Assembly (NCBI GenBank): GCA_009777715.1
Contig: WRLH01000019.1
Coordinates: 1 to 64,000, forward strand
DNA: 64,000 nt
Reading direction: 5' to 3'
Source of the DNA: Lachnospiraceae bacterium
Lineage (GTDB): Bacteria; Bacillota; Clostridia; Lachnospirales; Lachnospiraceae
Positions 42,478 through 50,862 of the stretch are shown piece by piece. Under the pieces are notes generated by a model. It made no database searches. It was not told the origin of the DNA and saw only the letters and a list, made by a program, of their open reading frames with translations. The position numbers and the translations under genes are program-made. Within the stretch, counting starts at the first letter, position 1, and each line of letters starts with the position of its first letter.

Positions 42478-44214
42478 ATGATATTTACTTCTATGGCAAT
42501 TAAAAATTTTAGGAACTTTGAAGATATTTCTGTTGATTTGCAAAACAAAAATGTATTTTTCGGTATGAATGATATTGGTAAAACCAATTTGTTATGTGCC
42601 ATCAGATACTTGTTCGACCGTGATATGCGTAGAAATGACCTTGTTGATTCGGATTATTTTAAGCGCAGAATTTCTACACCTATTGAAATTACAGCTACTA
42701 TTGATATAGGTGATAAACACATTGATACAGATAAATTACGCGCAAAATTGAAAGGCAATATAGGTAGTGGGGATACTACCGTATTCATAAAACTGACTGC
42801 GGAGTATGATGAACAGGAAAGCCGTGGCGACATTATTCTTAAATGGGGTTGCGATGAAAATAAGTTGGTTGAAATGAAGTCAACTAGCGGTGGTTTTGTA
42901 GAGCTTGATTCAATTTTCCAAGTCTACTATATCAATTCTTATATAGACCTAAATAACCTTTTTAAGAAAAATATAAGCACTCTTGTAAAAAAAGATGAAG
43001 CTCATATTGATGAGGATAGGGAAGCAGAATTGGCAATCGAAAAGAAAGTTGAAGAAATTAATGCTGAAATATCCAAACTATCAGGAGTTAAAAGTTTTGA
43101 AGGCAAATTGACACCCTCATATAAGAAAATGCGAAAGGAGGATATATCTATCTCTATAAAATCAGACTTTGCAATAAGCTCTCTTTACTCCAATATTGTT
43201 CCTTATATTCACAAGGACGGCGAAACAGGAGAATATCCAACTCAGGGTGAAGGGCGAAAGAAACTTGTAGCATACTCTGTTTATAATATCCTTGCTGAAA
43301 ATACAGCCGATAAAAAAATTAATTTATTTTTAATAGAAGAACCCGAAACGCATTTACACAAATCAATGCAATCTGCATTATCATATTTTCTTTTCAATGC
43401 AGATGCTAACAATAATATGCTCAATTACCTTTTTATCTCCACGCATTCGCCATTCATTCTTAATGATATGGACGATGTTAATTTAGTGCGGATTTATAAT
43501 AGTGATAAAATTATTAGCGGAAGCGAGTTTTATCATGTTCCTGATGAATGGAGTAAGGTGAAAAAGAAACTCAATCGCTCTTTATCTGAGGCTATTTTTG
43601 CCGATAAGGTTCTTTTGGTTGAGGGAGAATCTGAGTGTATTTTGTTTGAGAGGGTTTTATCTGAAAAAGATCCATATTATGAATCTAAAGGCGTGTGCTT
43701 AGTTTCTGTTGAAGGTATTGGATTTAAGATATACGCAGATATATTGTGCAAATTGGGAATAAAATGCGTTGTGAAGACTGATAATGACATCTTCAAAATC
43801 CCAAAATCAAATCCAGTTGCTTATCAAACGGCAGGATTTTCAAGAGTGAATGGGTTAGTAGAATTATTCACTGTTGAAAGTGATAAAAGTAATCGTATCC
43901 TATTGAATGTTGAAAAAACTCTTTCCGAAAATACAAATGATGTAAAGAAAAGTCAATATACGCAAAACAAAAATATTCTTGATAAAATTCGCACAAACTA
44001 CGAGATTCACCTTTCTTGTGTTGGTTTGGAAGAAGATTTGTATGAGTGTTTGGGTGAGAGGCTTGTTGAGTTGACCAAAGCTAACCCAGTCGAGCATCTT
44101 CAAAAATCAAAACAACATAACATGGTTGAATTGGTGAGCAAGCTCGAAAAGGAAGATTGTGACAAAATCTATAGCGATTATAATTTTGCTTGCCTAAAGG
44201 CGGTGCAAGAATGA
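42478..44214 (+). CDS. gajA: Gabija protein GajA (OLD-family ATPase-TOPRIM nuclease)
   Basis: A 578-residue protein, the same length as the well-known Bacillus cereus GajA. Walker A is GMNDIGKT (29-36). The Walker B region is INLFLIEEPETHLHKSM near 284, with a downstream ISTHSPFILND. The TOPRIM nuclease follows, with VLLVEGESECILFERVL near 378 and the D-x-D motif VVKTDNDIF near 434. GajA nicks DNA at specific sites and is released from nucleotide inhibition when phage infection drains NTPs (family knowledge). AAAGGAGG precedes the ATG at 42478. Its stop overlaps the gajB start. Confidence 0.92.
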   Translation: MIFTSMAIKNFRNFEDISVDLQNKNVFFGMNDIGKTNLLCAIRYLFDRDMRRNDLVDSDYFKRRISTPIEITATIDIGDKHIDTDKLRAKLKGNIGSGDTTVFIKLTAEYDEQESRGDIILKWGCDENKLVEMKSTSGGFVELDSIFQVYYINSYIDLNNLFKKNISTLVKKDEAHIDEDREAELAIEKKVEEINAEISKLSGVKSFEGKLTPSYKKMRKEDISISIKSDFAISSLYSNIVPYIHKDGETGEYPTQGEGRKKLVAYSVYNILAENTADKKINLFLIEEPETHLHKSMQSALSYFLFNADANNNMLNYLFISTHSPFILNDMDDVNLVRIYNSDKIISGSEFYHVPDEWSKVKKKLNRSLSEAIFADKVLLVEGESECILFERVLSEKDPYYESKGVCLVSVEGIGFKIYADILCKLGIKCVVKTDNDIFKIPKSNPVAYQTAGFSRVNGLVELFTVESDKSNRILLNVEKTLSENTNDVKKSQYTQNKNILDKIRTNYEIHLSCVGLEEDLYECLGERLVELTKANPVEHLQKSKQHNMVELVSKLEKEDCDKIYSDYNFACLKAVQE

Positions 44215-45839
44215 GAACAACACAAGTCAACTGTGGCGAGCTAGTAATTAACGGAATCTCACTATCTAAACAACAAACAGAAATTGTAAAGCATGATGGC
44301 AATATTGTGGTTAGCGCAAGCGCCGGAACAGGAAAAACACGCACTATGGTTTCAAAAATAGTCTATGATTTGGAGCGGAATAAAACTCACAAAGTTATTG
44401 CAGCAATTACGTTTACTATTAAAGCGGCGCAAGAAATTCGCGACCGCCTTGTTGTTGATGTTTCGCAAAACTTCATAGGGACAAATAACAGTTTTGCTAT
44501 CGAGGAAATTATTAAGCCGTTTATGAAAGATGTATACGGAAAAGAGTTTGATAAGGACTTGGACACAGACTATGAAGGAAAAAGAGATTTTTGTCTTAAT
44601 AGTGGAATTGAAAATATACAATCCAAAGGCATACTCGGCAAGTGTCGTAAAGAAAATCCTTGTAACAATCATATGAAAAGTCCAAAAAACTTTATTTTTG
44701 AATTAGCATTGGATATTGTAAAAAAATCAGAGGCTTGCAGATTATTTTTACAGGCAAAGTATTTTGGTATATACATTGATGAATATCAAGATTGTGATGG
44801 TGAAATGCACAACTTGTTTATGTATATATGTAATAATTTAGGCATACGAACTTTTTTAGTTGGTGATGATAAGCAGTCGATATACAGATGGCGTGGTGCA
44901 AAGCCAGATTTATTTGTTAGTATAACTAAAGATAGTACTTTTAAGCATTTTATGCTGACCGAAAACCACCGTTCATGTAAGAGTATTCAAAACTACTCTA
45001 ATTTGTTGTTCGCCAATACCGCTGACCTTTATGAAAAGTCCGCAAATAGGAAGGAAATTTTTATAGTTGACAGGAATACCGATAATTGGGCTGATGTAGT
45101 AGTTAGTTTGCTCGACAAAAACAAATCCTCTGCCTTATTGCGAAATTATGATAAGAAATCGTACTTTGCAAAAGAATCTTCTCTTTGTGGTTCAAGAATA
45201 TTGAAGCAAGCAGGTATTGATTTTATTTACATACCGACTGCTCCTATAGAAGACATCACAACAAAGACGGCTTGGCTATATATGGCTATTGCAAGATTCA
45301 TCTTGTTAAATGACTTTACAGTTTTTGACTTTATCAATGAAGTTCCCGCCGAGGGCGATGTAGAAAACAAGACTGCAAATATGATTAAAAAACATTTAAT
45401 AGGCATTGCAAAAGTTCATGATGATGAGCAGAATTTCCGCGAGAAGTTTAAGTTAATATCTCAGTTATTTGGCTATGTGTCAGCAGATACTTCTGACGAA
45501 AATGTTAGCAAACTGTTTGAAACTATAAATGATGAGAAGTATATCGTTTCGGTAAGTATGGATTTACCGTTGCATTGTACAATGACTATCCACAAATCAA
45601 AAGGACTTGAGTTTGACCAAGCAGTTATATTTTTAGAGGATTATGCACATTACGGCAAGGTTGAACCATCTCATATCAATAACCATTATGTGGCTTGTAC
45701 TAGGGCAAAATCAAAATTAATTATTGTTGACACAACACATAGTGATGCAGAAGCTGTGCGTAGCAAACTCAAAGAGTTATTCGCTAATGTAAACCTTAAC
45801 GATTTTCTTTCAAAAGCACCTGTTAGCGCAAAGTTATGA
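44211..45839 (+). CDS. gajB: Gabija protein GajB (UvrD-like helicase)
   Basis: A 542-residue superfamily 1A helicase-like protein. Motif I is VVSASAGTGKTRTM (35-43), motif II YIDEYQDCDGEM, motif III LVGDDKQSIYRWRGAKPD, motif IV-like MLTENHRSCKSIQNYSN, motif V TIHKSKGLEFDQAVIF, and motif VI YVACTRAKSKLIIVD. It lacks the large insertions of UvrD, as GajB does, and is slightly longer than the described 494-residue protein. The ATGA overlap with gajA gives coupling. It assembles around the GajA tetramer in known Gabija complexes. Confidence 0.92.
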   Translation: MRTTQVNCGELVINGISLSKQQTEIVKHDGNIVVSASAGTGKTRTMVSKIVYDLERNKTHKVIAAITFTIKAAQEIRDRLVVDVSQNFIGTNNSFAIEEIIKPFMKDVYGKEFDKDLDTDYEGKRDFCLNSGIENIQSKGILGKCRKENPCNNHMKSPKNFIFELALDIVKKSEACRLFLQAKYFGIYIDEYQDCDGEMHNLFMYICNNLGIRTFLVGDDKQSIYRWRGAKPDLFVSITKDSTFKHFMLTENHRSCKSIQNYSNLLFANTADLYEKSANRKEIFIVDRNTDNWADVVVSLLDKNKSSALLRNYDKKSYFAKESSLCGSRILKQAGIDFIYIPTAPIEDITTKTAWLYMAIARFILLNDFTVFDFINEVPAEGDVENKTANMIKKHLIGIAKVHDDEQNFREKFKLISQLFGYVSADTSDENVSKLFETINDEKYIVSVSMDLPLHCTMTIHKSKGLEFDQAVIFLEDYAHYGKVEPSHINNHYVACTRAKSKLIIVDTTHSDAEAVRSKLKELFANVNLNDFLSKAPVSAKL

Positions 45840-45894
45840 GAGTTTTGCCGATTATATCAGAAATCACAAATTACTTAATGAACGAGTAATGACT

Positions 45895-46593
45895 TTACAT
45901 TGACATATTTACGATATGCTCTTTCTTGACTTTTTTTGCTATTATCATGCAGACTAAAAAAACTGCGAGGGAAAGAAGCGCAAGCAATAAAATCATCGCA
46001 GCGTTAATTGATTTATTATTTTCGATAAGGTAAACATTAAGATATAGTATGCCCATGTAAGAAACCAAAGGCAGCAAACCCGCAAAAAACATACCTTGTT
46101 TGCTATACCACATTATTGTCCCAATAATGCTAAAGAAAGTGATAGAAATAACAGGCACAACAAATAACAGCATTAAAATAGACTCCAAATCTAAGTTTAT
46201 CAAAATGCCATGTGATACCCTGATAAATAAGATTGATATTATTAATGAACAAAGGGATATTCCATATGCGATGGTTATGCTTGCGGCCATCTTGCTTACC
46301 CAAATCGTATTAGGCTTAACCCCATCTGCCAGCAATATGTTTAAGATTCTATTCTTCCGCTCTTCATTCAATGATGTTTGAAATACCGCTGTCCCAATTA
46401 GCGGAATTAACATCGCTGGCAAAAAGATGAGGCTTGACCGAAGCAGATTGTTAATGACACTGGTGTCATTTATAGAATTGACTTCCGCCATCGATAAAAG
46501 CAGCATCGGAATACCGCCGAATAAAGCCAAAAAGAGAACTATGCCGATCGTTCTAAAACATAACCTAAATTCATTCTTTATCAAAACTTTCAT
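45895..46593 (-). CDS. ABC-2 type exporter permease
   Basis: A 232-residue membrane protein with six hydrophobic segments. It starts MKVLIKNEFRLCFRTIGIVL, has the ABC-2 pattern VFQTSLNEERKNRILNILLA in the coupling region, and ends with a short basic tail (KKVKKEHIVNMSM). It pairs with the ATPase just upstream (41-bp gap). The exported substrate, perhaps a peptide or antibiotic, cannot be predicted. A decayed partial copy of its 3' end lies at 38337, across the Gabija island. Confidence 0.85.
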   Translation of the reverse strand: MKVLIKNEFRLCFRTIGIVLFLALFGGIPMLLLSMAEVNSINDTSVINNLLRSSLIFLPAMLIPLIGTAVFQTSLNEERKNRILNILLADGVKPNTIWVSKMAASITIAYGISLCSLIISILFIRVSHGILINLDLESILMLLFVVPVISITFFSIIGTIMWYSKQGMFFAGLLPLVSYMGILYLNVYLIENNKSINAAMILLLALLSLAVFLVCMIIAKKVKKEHIVNMSM

Positions 46594-46634
46594 GTTGTTA
46601 ACGCTGCTCCTTTAAAATAATCGCGAATCATGAT

Positions 46635-47528
46635 TCAATTCTTTAACATCTTTATGTATATGTCTTCTAAGTTCGTACATTCTTTAATTACTTCACAAAT
46701 CTCAAAGTGTTCTTTGCAAAGCTTGCTAATAATATCAGATACTGATTTTTCATTGCAATATATAAATATTTCATTTTCCATATTTCCGGATTCAATTTTC
46801 ATCTTTAATGCTTTTTCTAAATCGTCTTTATTATATGGATGCAATAATCGGATTTTCAAAAATTGAAAACCTTCTTTTTTTAAATCAGTTATTTGCTTTT
46901 CTATCACAATATTTCCTTGATTTATCATCACAAATTTTGTGCAAGCCTCCTCAATATCCGACATATTATGTGATGAAACCAAAATACATCGATTTGCTTC
47001 CGTCACCCATTTCTTGAGATACTGAATAACAAAGCGGTGGCTTTCAATGTCTAATCCATCAAAGGGTTCGTCCATAATCAATATGTCCGGGTTCGTAATT
47101 GTCGCCCTGACAATGGTCAATTTCCGGAGCATACCTTTTGAATATTCTTTGACTCGTTTGTTTTTCCACTCTGCCAACTGCATATCATTTAAGGCAATAT
47201 CAACTTCCGATTCAATATTTTTAATATCCGGGTTTTTCAATCCTACAAAAAGCAAGATATTTTCATAAGCAGTCAATTGGGGATAAAGGCCATTAAAATC
47301 AAAAATAGTGCTTATTTGAAAATTTGAGCTGTCGGCCTTATCAGTTTGAAAAGTAACTTTACCTAATGTAGGTTCATTTATTCCGCTTAAAATCCTAATG
47401 AGGGTAGACTTACCTGCCCCATTAGGCCCAACCAATCCGACAATCTGATTTTTCTCGATTGAAAAATTAACATTGTACAATGCTTGTTTTCTTTTATATT
47501 TTTTTGACACATTTTTTATTGTCACCAT
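46635..47528 (-). CDS. ABC transporter ATP-binding protein
   Basis: A 297-residue ATPase. Walker A is GLVGPNGAGKSTLIRILSG, the Q-loop is ISTIFDFNGLYPQLTAYENI, the signature is KEYSKGMLRKLTIVRA, Walker B is ILIMDEPFDGLDIESH, and the H-switch is LVSSHNMSDIEEAC. About 70 C-terminal residues form the accessory domain usual for exporter ATPases. It drives the adjacent ABC-2 permease. No GntR regulator is next to it, although many such exporters have one. Confidence 0.93.
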   Translation of the reverse strand: MVTIKNVSKKYKRKQALYNVNFSIEKNQIVGLVGPNGAGKSTLIRILSGINEPTLGKVTFQTDKADSSNFQISTIFDFNGLYPQLTAYENILLFVGLKNPDIKNIESEVDIALNDMQLAEWKNKRVKEYSKGMLRKLTIVRATITNPDILIMDEPFDGLDIESHRFVIQYLKKWVTEANRCILVSSHNMSDIEEACTKFVMINQGNIVIEKQITDLKKEGFQFLKIRLLHPYNKDDLEKALKMKIESGNMENEIFIYCNEKSVSDIISKLCKEHFEICEVIKECTNLEDIYIKMLKN

Positions 47529-47671
47529 TGTTATTTACTCTTTCTGTCGCATATGTAATTTGCTTTTATTTTATCTGAGTTTTTGCATTTGCACCTATCA
47601 TAATTCTTAAATTGCATATATACAATGTTTTATTGAAAGAAAGAATCAAATATAGACATCACGCCTACGCC

Positions 47672-47911
47672 CTACTTAACGACAATCACTATGCAAACAT
47701 CGTCTTGGATATCGCAAATAAGCCTGTACTTGCCTACTTCATACCGCCAATACCCTTGTAGGTTTGCGGTTAAAGCCTTGCCTATTGCCCTTGGGTTTTT
47801 GCACCCGTCAATGTTATTGGCAACCCAATTATATATTAACTTAGCCTGATATTTATCTAGCTTTTGCAATTCTTTTTCTGCTTTCTTGCTGAATCCGGCA
47901 GCATAAGCCAT
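47672..47911 (-). CDS. RelE/ParE-family toxin
   Basis: A 79-residue protein with the RelE fold: AAGFSKKAEKELQKLDKYQA and the C-terminal block YWRYEVGKYRLICDIQDDVC, with the usual R-x-G-x-Y-R-L pattern and a strongly hydrophobic last strand (IVIVVK). RelE members cleave mRNA on the ribosome; ParE members poison gyrase. It lies 1 bp after its antitoxin. Confidence 0.9.
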   Translation of the reverse strand: MAYAAGFSKKAEKELQKLDKYQAKLIYNWVANNIDGCKNPRAIGKALTANLQGYWRYEVGKYRLICDIQDDVCIVIVVK

Positions 47912-47912
47912 G

Positions 47913-48149
47913 TTAAAGCCCTAGTCTTTCTTTTGCTTCTTGCATTGTGTATGTTACAAGAGTTCCGTTTTCTTTTGCTTTTTCGTATTCTTCGATGTCT
48001 TTCAAATCTTCCCAGTAATCTATTTGCTCTCTGACCGCATCAAGCATTAAAGCCGATATTGTTTTTCCGCTAAAATCGGCAAAACGCTTTATATTGTCGT
48101 ACTCATCTTCGTTTATTCTGATATTCATATTTTTAGTTTTAGCTAACAT
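47913..48149 (-). CDS. RelB/DUF6290-like ribbon-helix-helix antitoxin
   Basis: A 78-residue antitoxin. MNIRINEDEYDNIKRFADFS followed by GKTISALMLDAVREQIDYWE is a ribbon-helix-helix DNA-binding domain. The acidic tail (DLKDIEEYEKAKENGTLVTY) is the toxin-binding part. It precedes the toxin gene by 1 bp. A promoter with two AATGACA repeats lies just upstream and may be its operator. Confidence 0.9.
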   Translation of the reverse strand: MLAKTKNMNIRINEDEYDNIKRFADFSGKTISALMLDAVREQIDYWEDLKDIEEYEKAKENGTLVTYTMQEAKERLGL

Positions 48150-48187
48150 GGTTTTTCTCCTCAGTTACGCAATGACATTGTAATGAC

Positions 48188-48217
48188 AGTATATCACAAA
48201 GATATCTAAATATTCAA
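48188..48217 (-). promoter_or_regulatory. promoter of the relBE-like pair
   Basis: On the minus strand TTGAAT (48212-48217) and TATACT (48188-48193) are 18 bp apart. Between the -10 and the ATG lie two AATGACA-like repeats that could bind the antitoxin. GAGGAGAA is the ribosome binding site. Confidence 0.6.
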
Positions 48218-48272
48218 GTGTTTTTTCTTATGTGGGCAATCGGCAAGAGAAAATAAAAAAAGAGAGCATATG

Positions 48273-48301
48273 TTGACATTAATCGTTAAATTATATATTA
48301 T
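48273..48301 (+). promoter_or_regulatory. promoter of the lipoprotein gene at 48332
   Basis: TTGACA (48273-48278) and TATTAT (48296-48301) are 17 bp apart. GGGAGATAAAA precedes the ATG. Confidence 0.7.
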
Positions 48302-48331
48302 ACATTTATATAGCTTAACAGGGAGATAAAA

Positions 48332-49423
48332 ATGCCTAAATCAAATTTCACTTTGAAAAAAGGATCAATTACTGCATTATTAATAGCCTTATTTATTTTT
48401 CATGGCTGTGGGCAAAATGAAAGCAACGAGACTAGCGACGAGTTTGCACCTGACATATTTGAAAATAATATTGCAGAAAAAAATGAAATGAATTATCCAG
48501 AAATCGAAGATCAGGTCAAAGATAATTATGAAGATTCATTAAAACGGCTCTCAATTCCTTTAAATACTAATGCAGAAGAATTTCATTTAAATAAAGAGGA
48601 TTATTTACCGCTTTCCACTTCATATTGCAAAACGGATGGGAAAAAGATATATTTAGAAACAGCACTCGGATTTTATGTAATGCCGATTGGCACAGATGAG
48701 CTAAATCCGATTAATATAGAAATTCCGGAAGGAATGGTGGTATGCAATTATACTTTTGACGTTTATGGAAGAATGCATCTCATCGTTGCGGAACGAAGCA
48801 AGGAAGATTATTTTATCTGGCGGCTTGATGAAAATTATCAGATTGAAAAAACAATTGAAATTTCGGAGTATTATACAGATTCTGCATATTATTCTCCCTA
48901 CTGGTTTTTGATTCTTGATGATGGGACTTATTATATCCAATGGCCACTGGAGCAGGACGGAATAATTGTTTCAAGTGATGGAATGCTTTTACATGAGTTT
49001 ACGCTGGAATCGCTAGGCATTGGCGGAGTAAGAGCGGTAGCAGTTGGAAAAGATGGCCATATTTACATTATGCATAGCCGACGAGATGAAAATCTGGAAA
49101 TAGTTAAGCTTGATTTAACTAATTACTTGATTGAAGATGCAAATCCAGCTCTTTTTCTCCCATACGGAGAAGTTTTGTATACAATGTCCAGCGGTACTGA
49201 TACGGATCTTTTGTTGGCTAGCCCCTATAGCGGGGTTTGGGCTATAGATATAGAAAAAGGAATCATGGAAAATCGTGTGCCATTGGCAGATCTCCGTTTA
49301 GGAATGGATAAAAATTCAGAATTAGCGATTAGATTGTTTTTGCCCGATGGGCGGTTTTTTTTGATGGCCGACTCCACGGTTGAGGGCCATTTGCTTATTA
49401 AGTATGTTCCGGTAGGGAAATAG
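48332..49423 (+). CDS. lipoprotein with beta-propeller-like body, unknown function
   Basis: A 363-residue lipoprotein. The signal peptide ends in FIFHGCGQ, with Cys as the lipid-modified residue. The body is rich in short beta strands with recurring patterns (VAVGKDGHIYIMHSRRDENL, TLESLGIGGVRAVAVG, WRLDENYQIEKTIEI) like the blades of a beta-propeller. No catalytic motif is seen. Its neighbour is a solute-binding lipoprotein on the same strand, so it may take part in surface sensing or binding. Confidence 0.7.
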   Translation: MPKSNFTLKKGSITALLIALFIFHGCGQNESNETSDEFAPDIFENNIAEKNEMNYPEIEDQVKDNYEDSLKRLSIPLNTNAEEFHLNKEDYLPLSTSYCKTDGKKIYLETALGFYVMPIGTDELNPINIEIPEGMVVCNYTFDVYGRMHLIVAERSKEDYFIWRLDENYQIEKTIEISEYYTDSAYYSPYWFLILDDGTYYIQWPLEQDGIIVSSDGMLLHEFTLESLGIGGVRAVAVGKDGHIYIMHSRRDENLEIVKLDLTNYLIEDANPALFLPYGEVLYTMSSGTDTDLLLASPYSGVWAIDIEKGIMENRVPLADLRLGMDKNSELAIRLFLPDGRFFLMADSTVEGHLLIKYVPVGK

Positions 49424-49541
49424 AATATTATTGAGGTAAGGAAATTAAAATCATTAGATTTAGCAACAGGCGTTTTTAAACAGCATTATCATAACATTTA
49501 CAAGTAACACTAAAACTACAAATTATTAAGGAGAGAACGAC

Positions 49542-50855
49542 ATGAAAAACCACATCATTCTAATTCTACTGCTGTTATCATTTGCTTTTGCCGGATGCGC
49601 GCGGCCGTCCGAGGCAGAGGTAAAAGTCTTGGAGCTTGCGGTCTATTATACTGGCTCACAGTTATCAGGATCGGAGCTGATCCAGGCGGTAAATACATAT
49701 AATGAGAATAATTCTGTGGTAAAAATTGAAGTCATAAATTACTCTGATAATTATCCGGACGCATGGGAAGCCCTTAACCAAATTAAAATTGAGATTATTG
49801 CCGGAAAAGGGCCGGATATGATTGATTTTGGCTCTGCTTGGGGTTATTCGCCGCTGGTATCGGGAATGATGGCCGATTTATACCCCTTAATGCAAAATGA
49901 TGCTTTGTTTGATAGGCAGGATTTTTATTTTAATATTATTGAATCTTTTGCGGTGGGTGAAAGCCTTTACGTGCTTGTTCCCAGCTTCCGGATAACTTCG
50001 TTCGCCACGAATAACAGTGAGCTTTCAAATCTTGAGAGAATGAATATTAATCAGTTGGTGGACGCTTACAACAAGCTTGATGATGAAAGCATTCTTTTTC
50101 CGGGGGAAACCAAGAAAAGTGTTCTGGCGATGATTTGCTTTGGGGGCATGGAAAACTATATTGATTGGGGCCAAGGGATAGCCTATTTTGACGGCAGCAG
50201 TTTTAAGGAAATCCTTAATTTTGCCAATCAGTTCTCGCTGACACTTAACATATCAGATGATTACTCGGCGAAAGCTTTTTTTACTGAGGGGCGTGCCCTC
50301 TTGTACCCGGTTTCCATCGATAGCGTTTATGGGACTGCCCGGGTAAGGATGCTATATGGGGAAACCCCGGCTTACATCGGTTATCCATTTGATTCGGGAA
50401 ATGGTAACATTGCGGATTTTGCAAATATCGCAATTGGCATTAGCGGGGTCAGCAAAAACAAAGAGGAAGCATGGGGGTTTATTAAGACCCTGCTTGATAA
50501 TGAGTTCCAAGACAATTTAAAGCGCGGATTGCCTGTCCGGATTAGTTCGTTGGAGCAAAAGCTTCTTGGCGCAATGGAGATTGAATATGACATAAACGGC
50601 GGGAGAGTAGTGAAAGAGCGTCTCATCTGGGACGGGGAAGAACCTGCCGACATCTATCAGATCTCGGCAGAAGATGCCGAAACGCTGAAATCAATCATTA
50701 AAAAAATTGAGTTCAATGCAACGGTTGATTCAGCCGTTTACAATATCATGCTTGAAGAGGCAGATTATTTGTTTAATGATGACAGCCGGAATGTGGATGA
50801 CGTTGCGGATATCATTCAAAACCGGGCAAGCATTTATTTGAAAGAGATTAATTAA
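49542..50855 (+). CDS. family 1 extracellular solute-binding lipoprotein
   Basis: A 437-residue lipoprotein with lipobox FAFAGC. The sugar-binding-protein pattern is present: AVNTYNENNSVVKIEVINYS, IIAGKGPDMIDFGSAWGYSP, and GYPFDSGNGNIADFANIAIG. No permease or ATPase genes are adjacent, so it is an orphan binding protein serving another transporter or a sensor. GGAGAG precedes the ATG. It converges with the SpoIIE-type phosphatase. Confidence 0.85.
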   Translation: MKNHIILILLLLSFAFAGCARPSEAEVKVLELAVYYTGSQLSGSELIQAVNTYNENNSVVKIEVINYSDNYPDAWEALNQIKIEIIAGKGPDMIDFGSAWGYSPLVSGMMADLYPLMQNDALFDRQDFYFNIIESFAVGESLYVLVPSFRITSFATNNSELSNLERMNINQLVDAYNKLDDESILFPGETKKSVLAMICFGGMENYIDWGQGIAYFDGSSFKEILNFANQFSLTLNISDDYSAKAFFTEGRALLYPVSIDSVYGTARVRMLYGETPAYIGYPFDSGNGNIADFANIAIGISGVSKNKEEAWGFIKTLLDNEFQDNLKRGLPVRISSLEQKLLGAMEIEYDINGGRVVKERLIWDGEEPADIYQISAEDAETLKSIIKKIEFNATVDSAVYNIMLEEADYLFNDDSRNVDDVADIIQNRASIYLKEIN

Positions 50856-50862
50856 GTTAACC

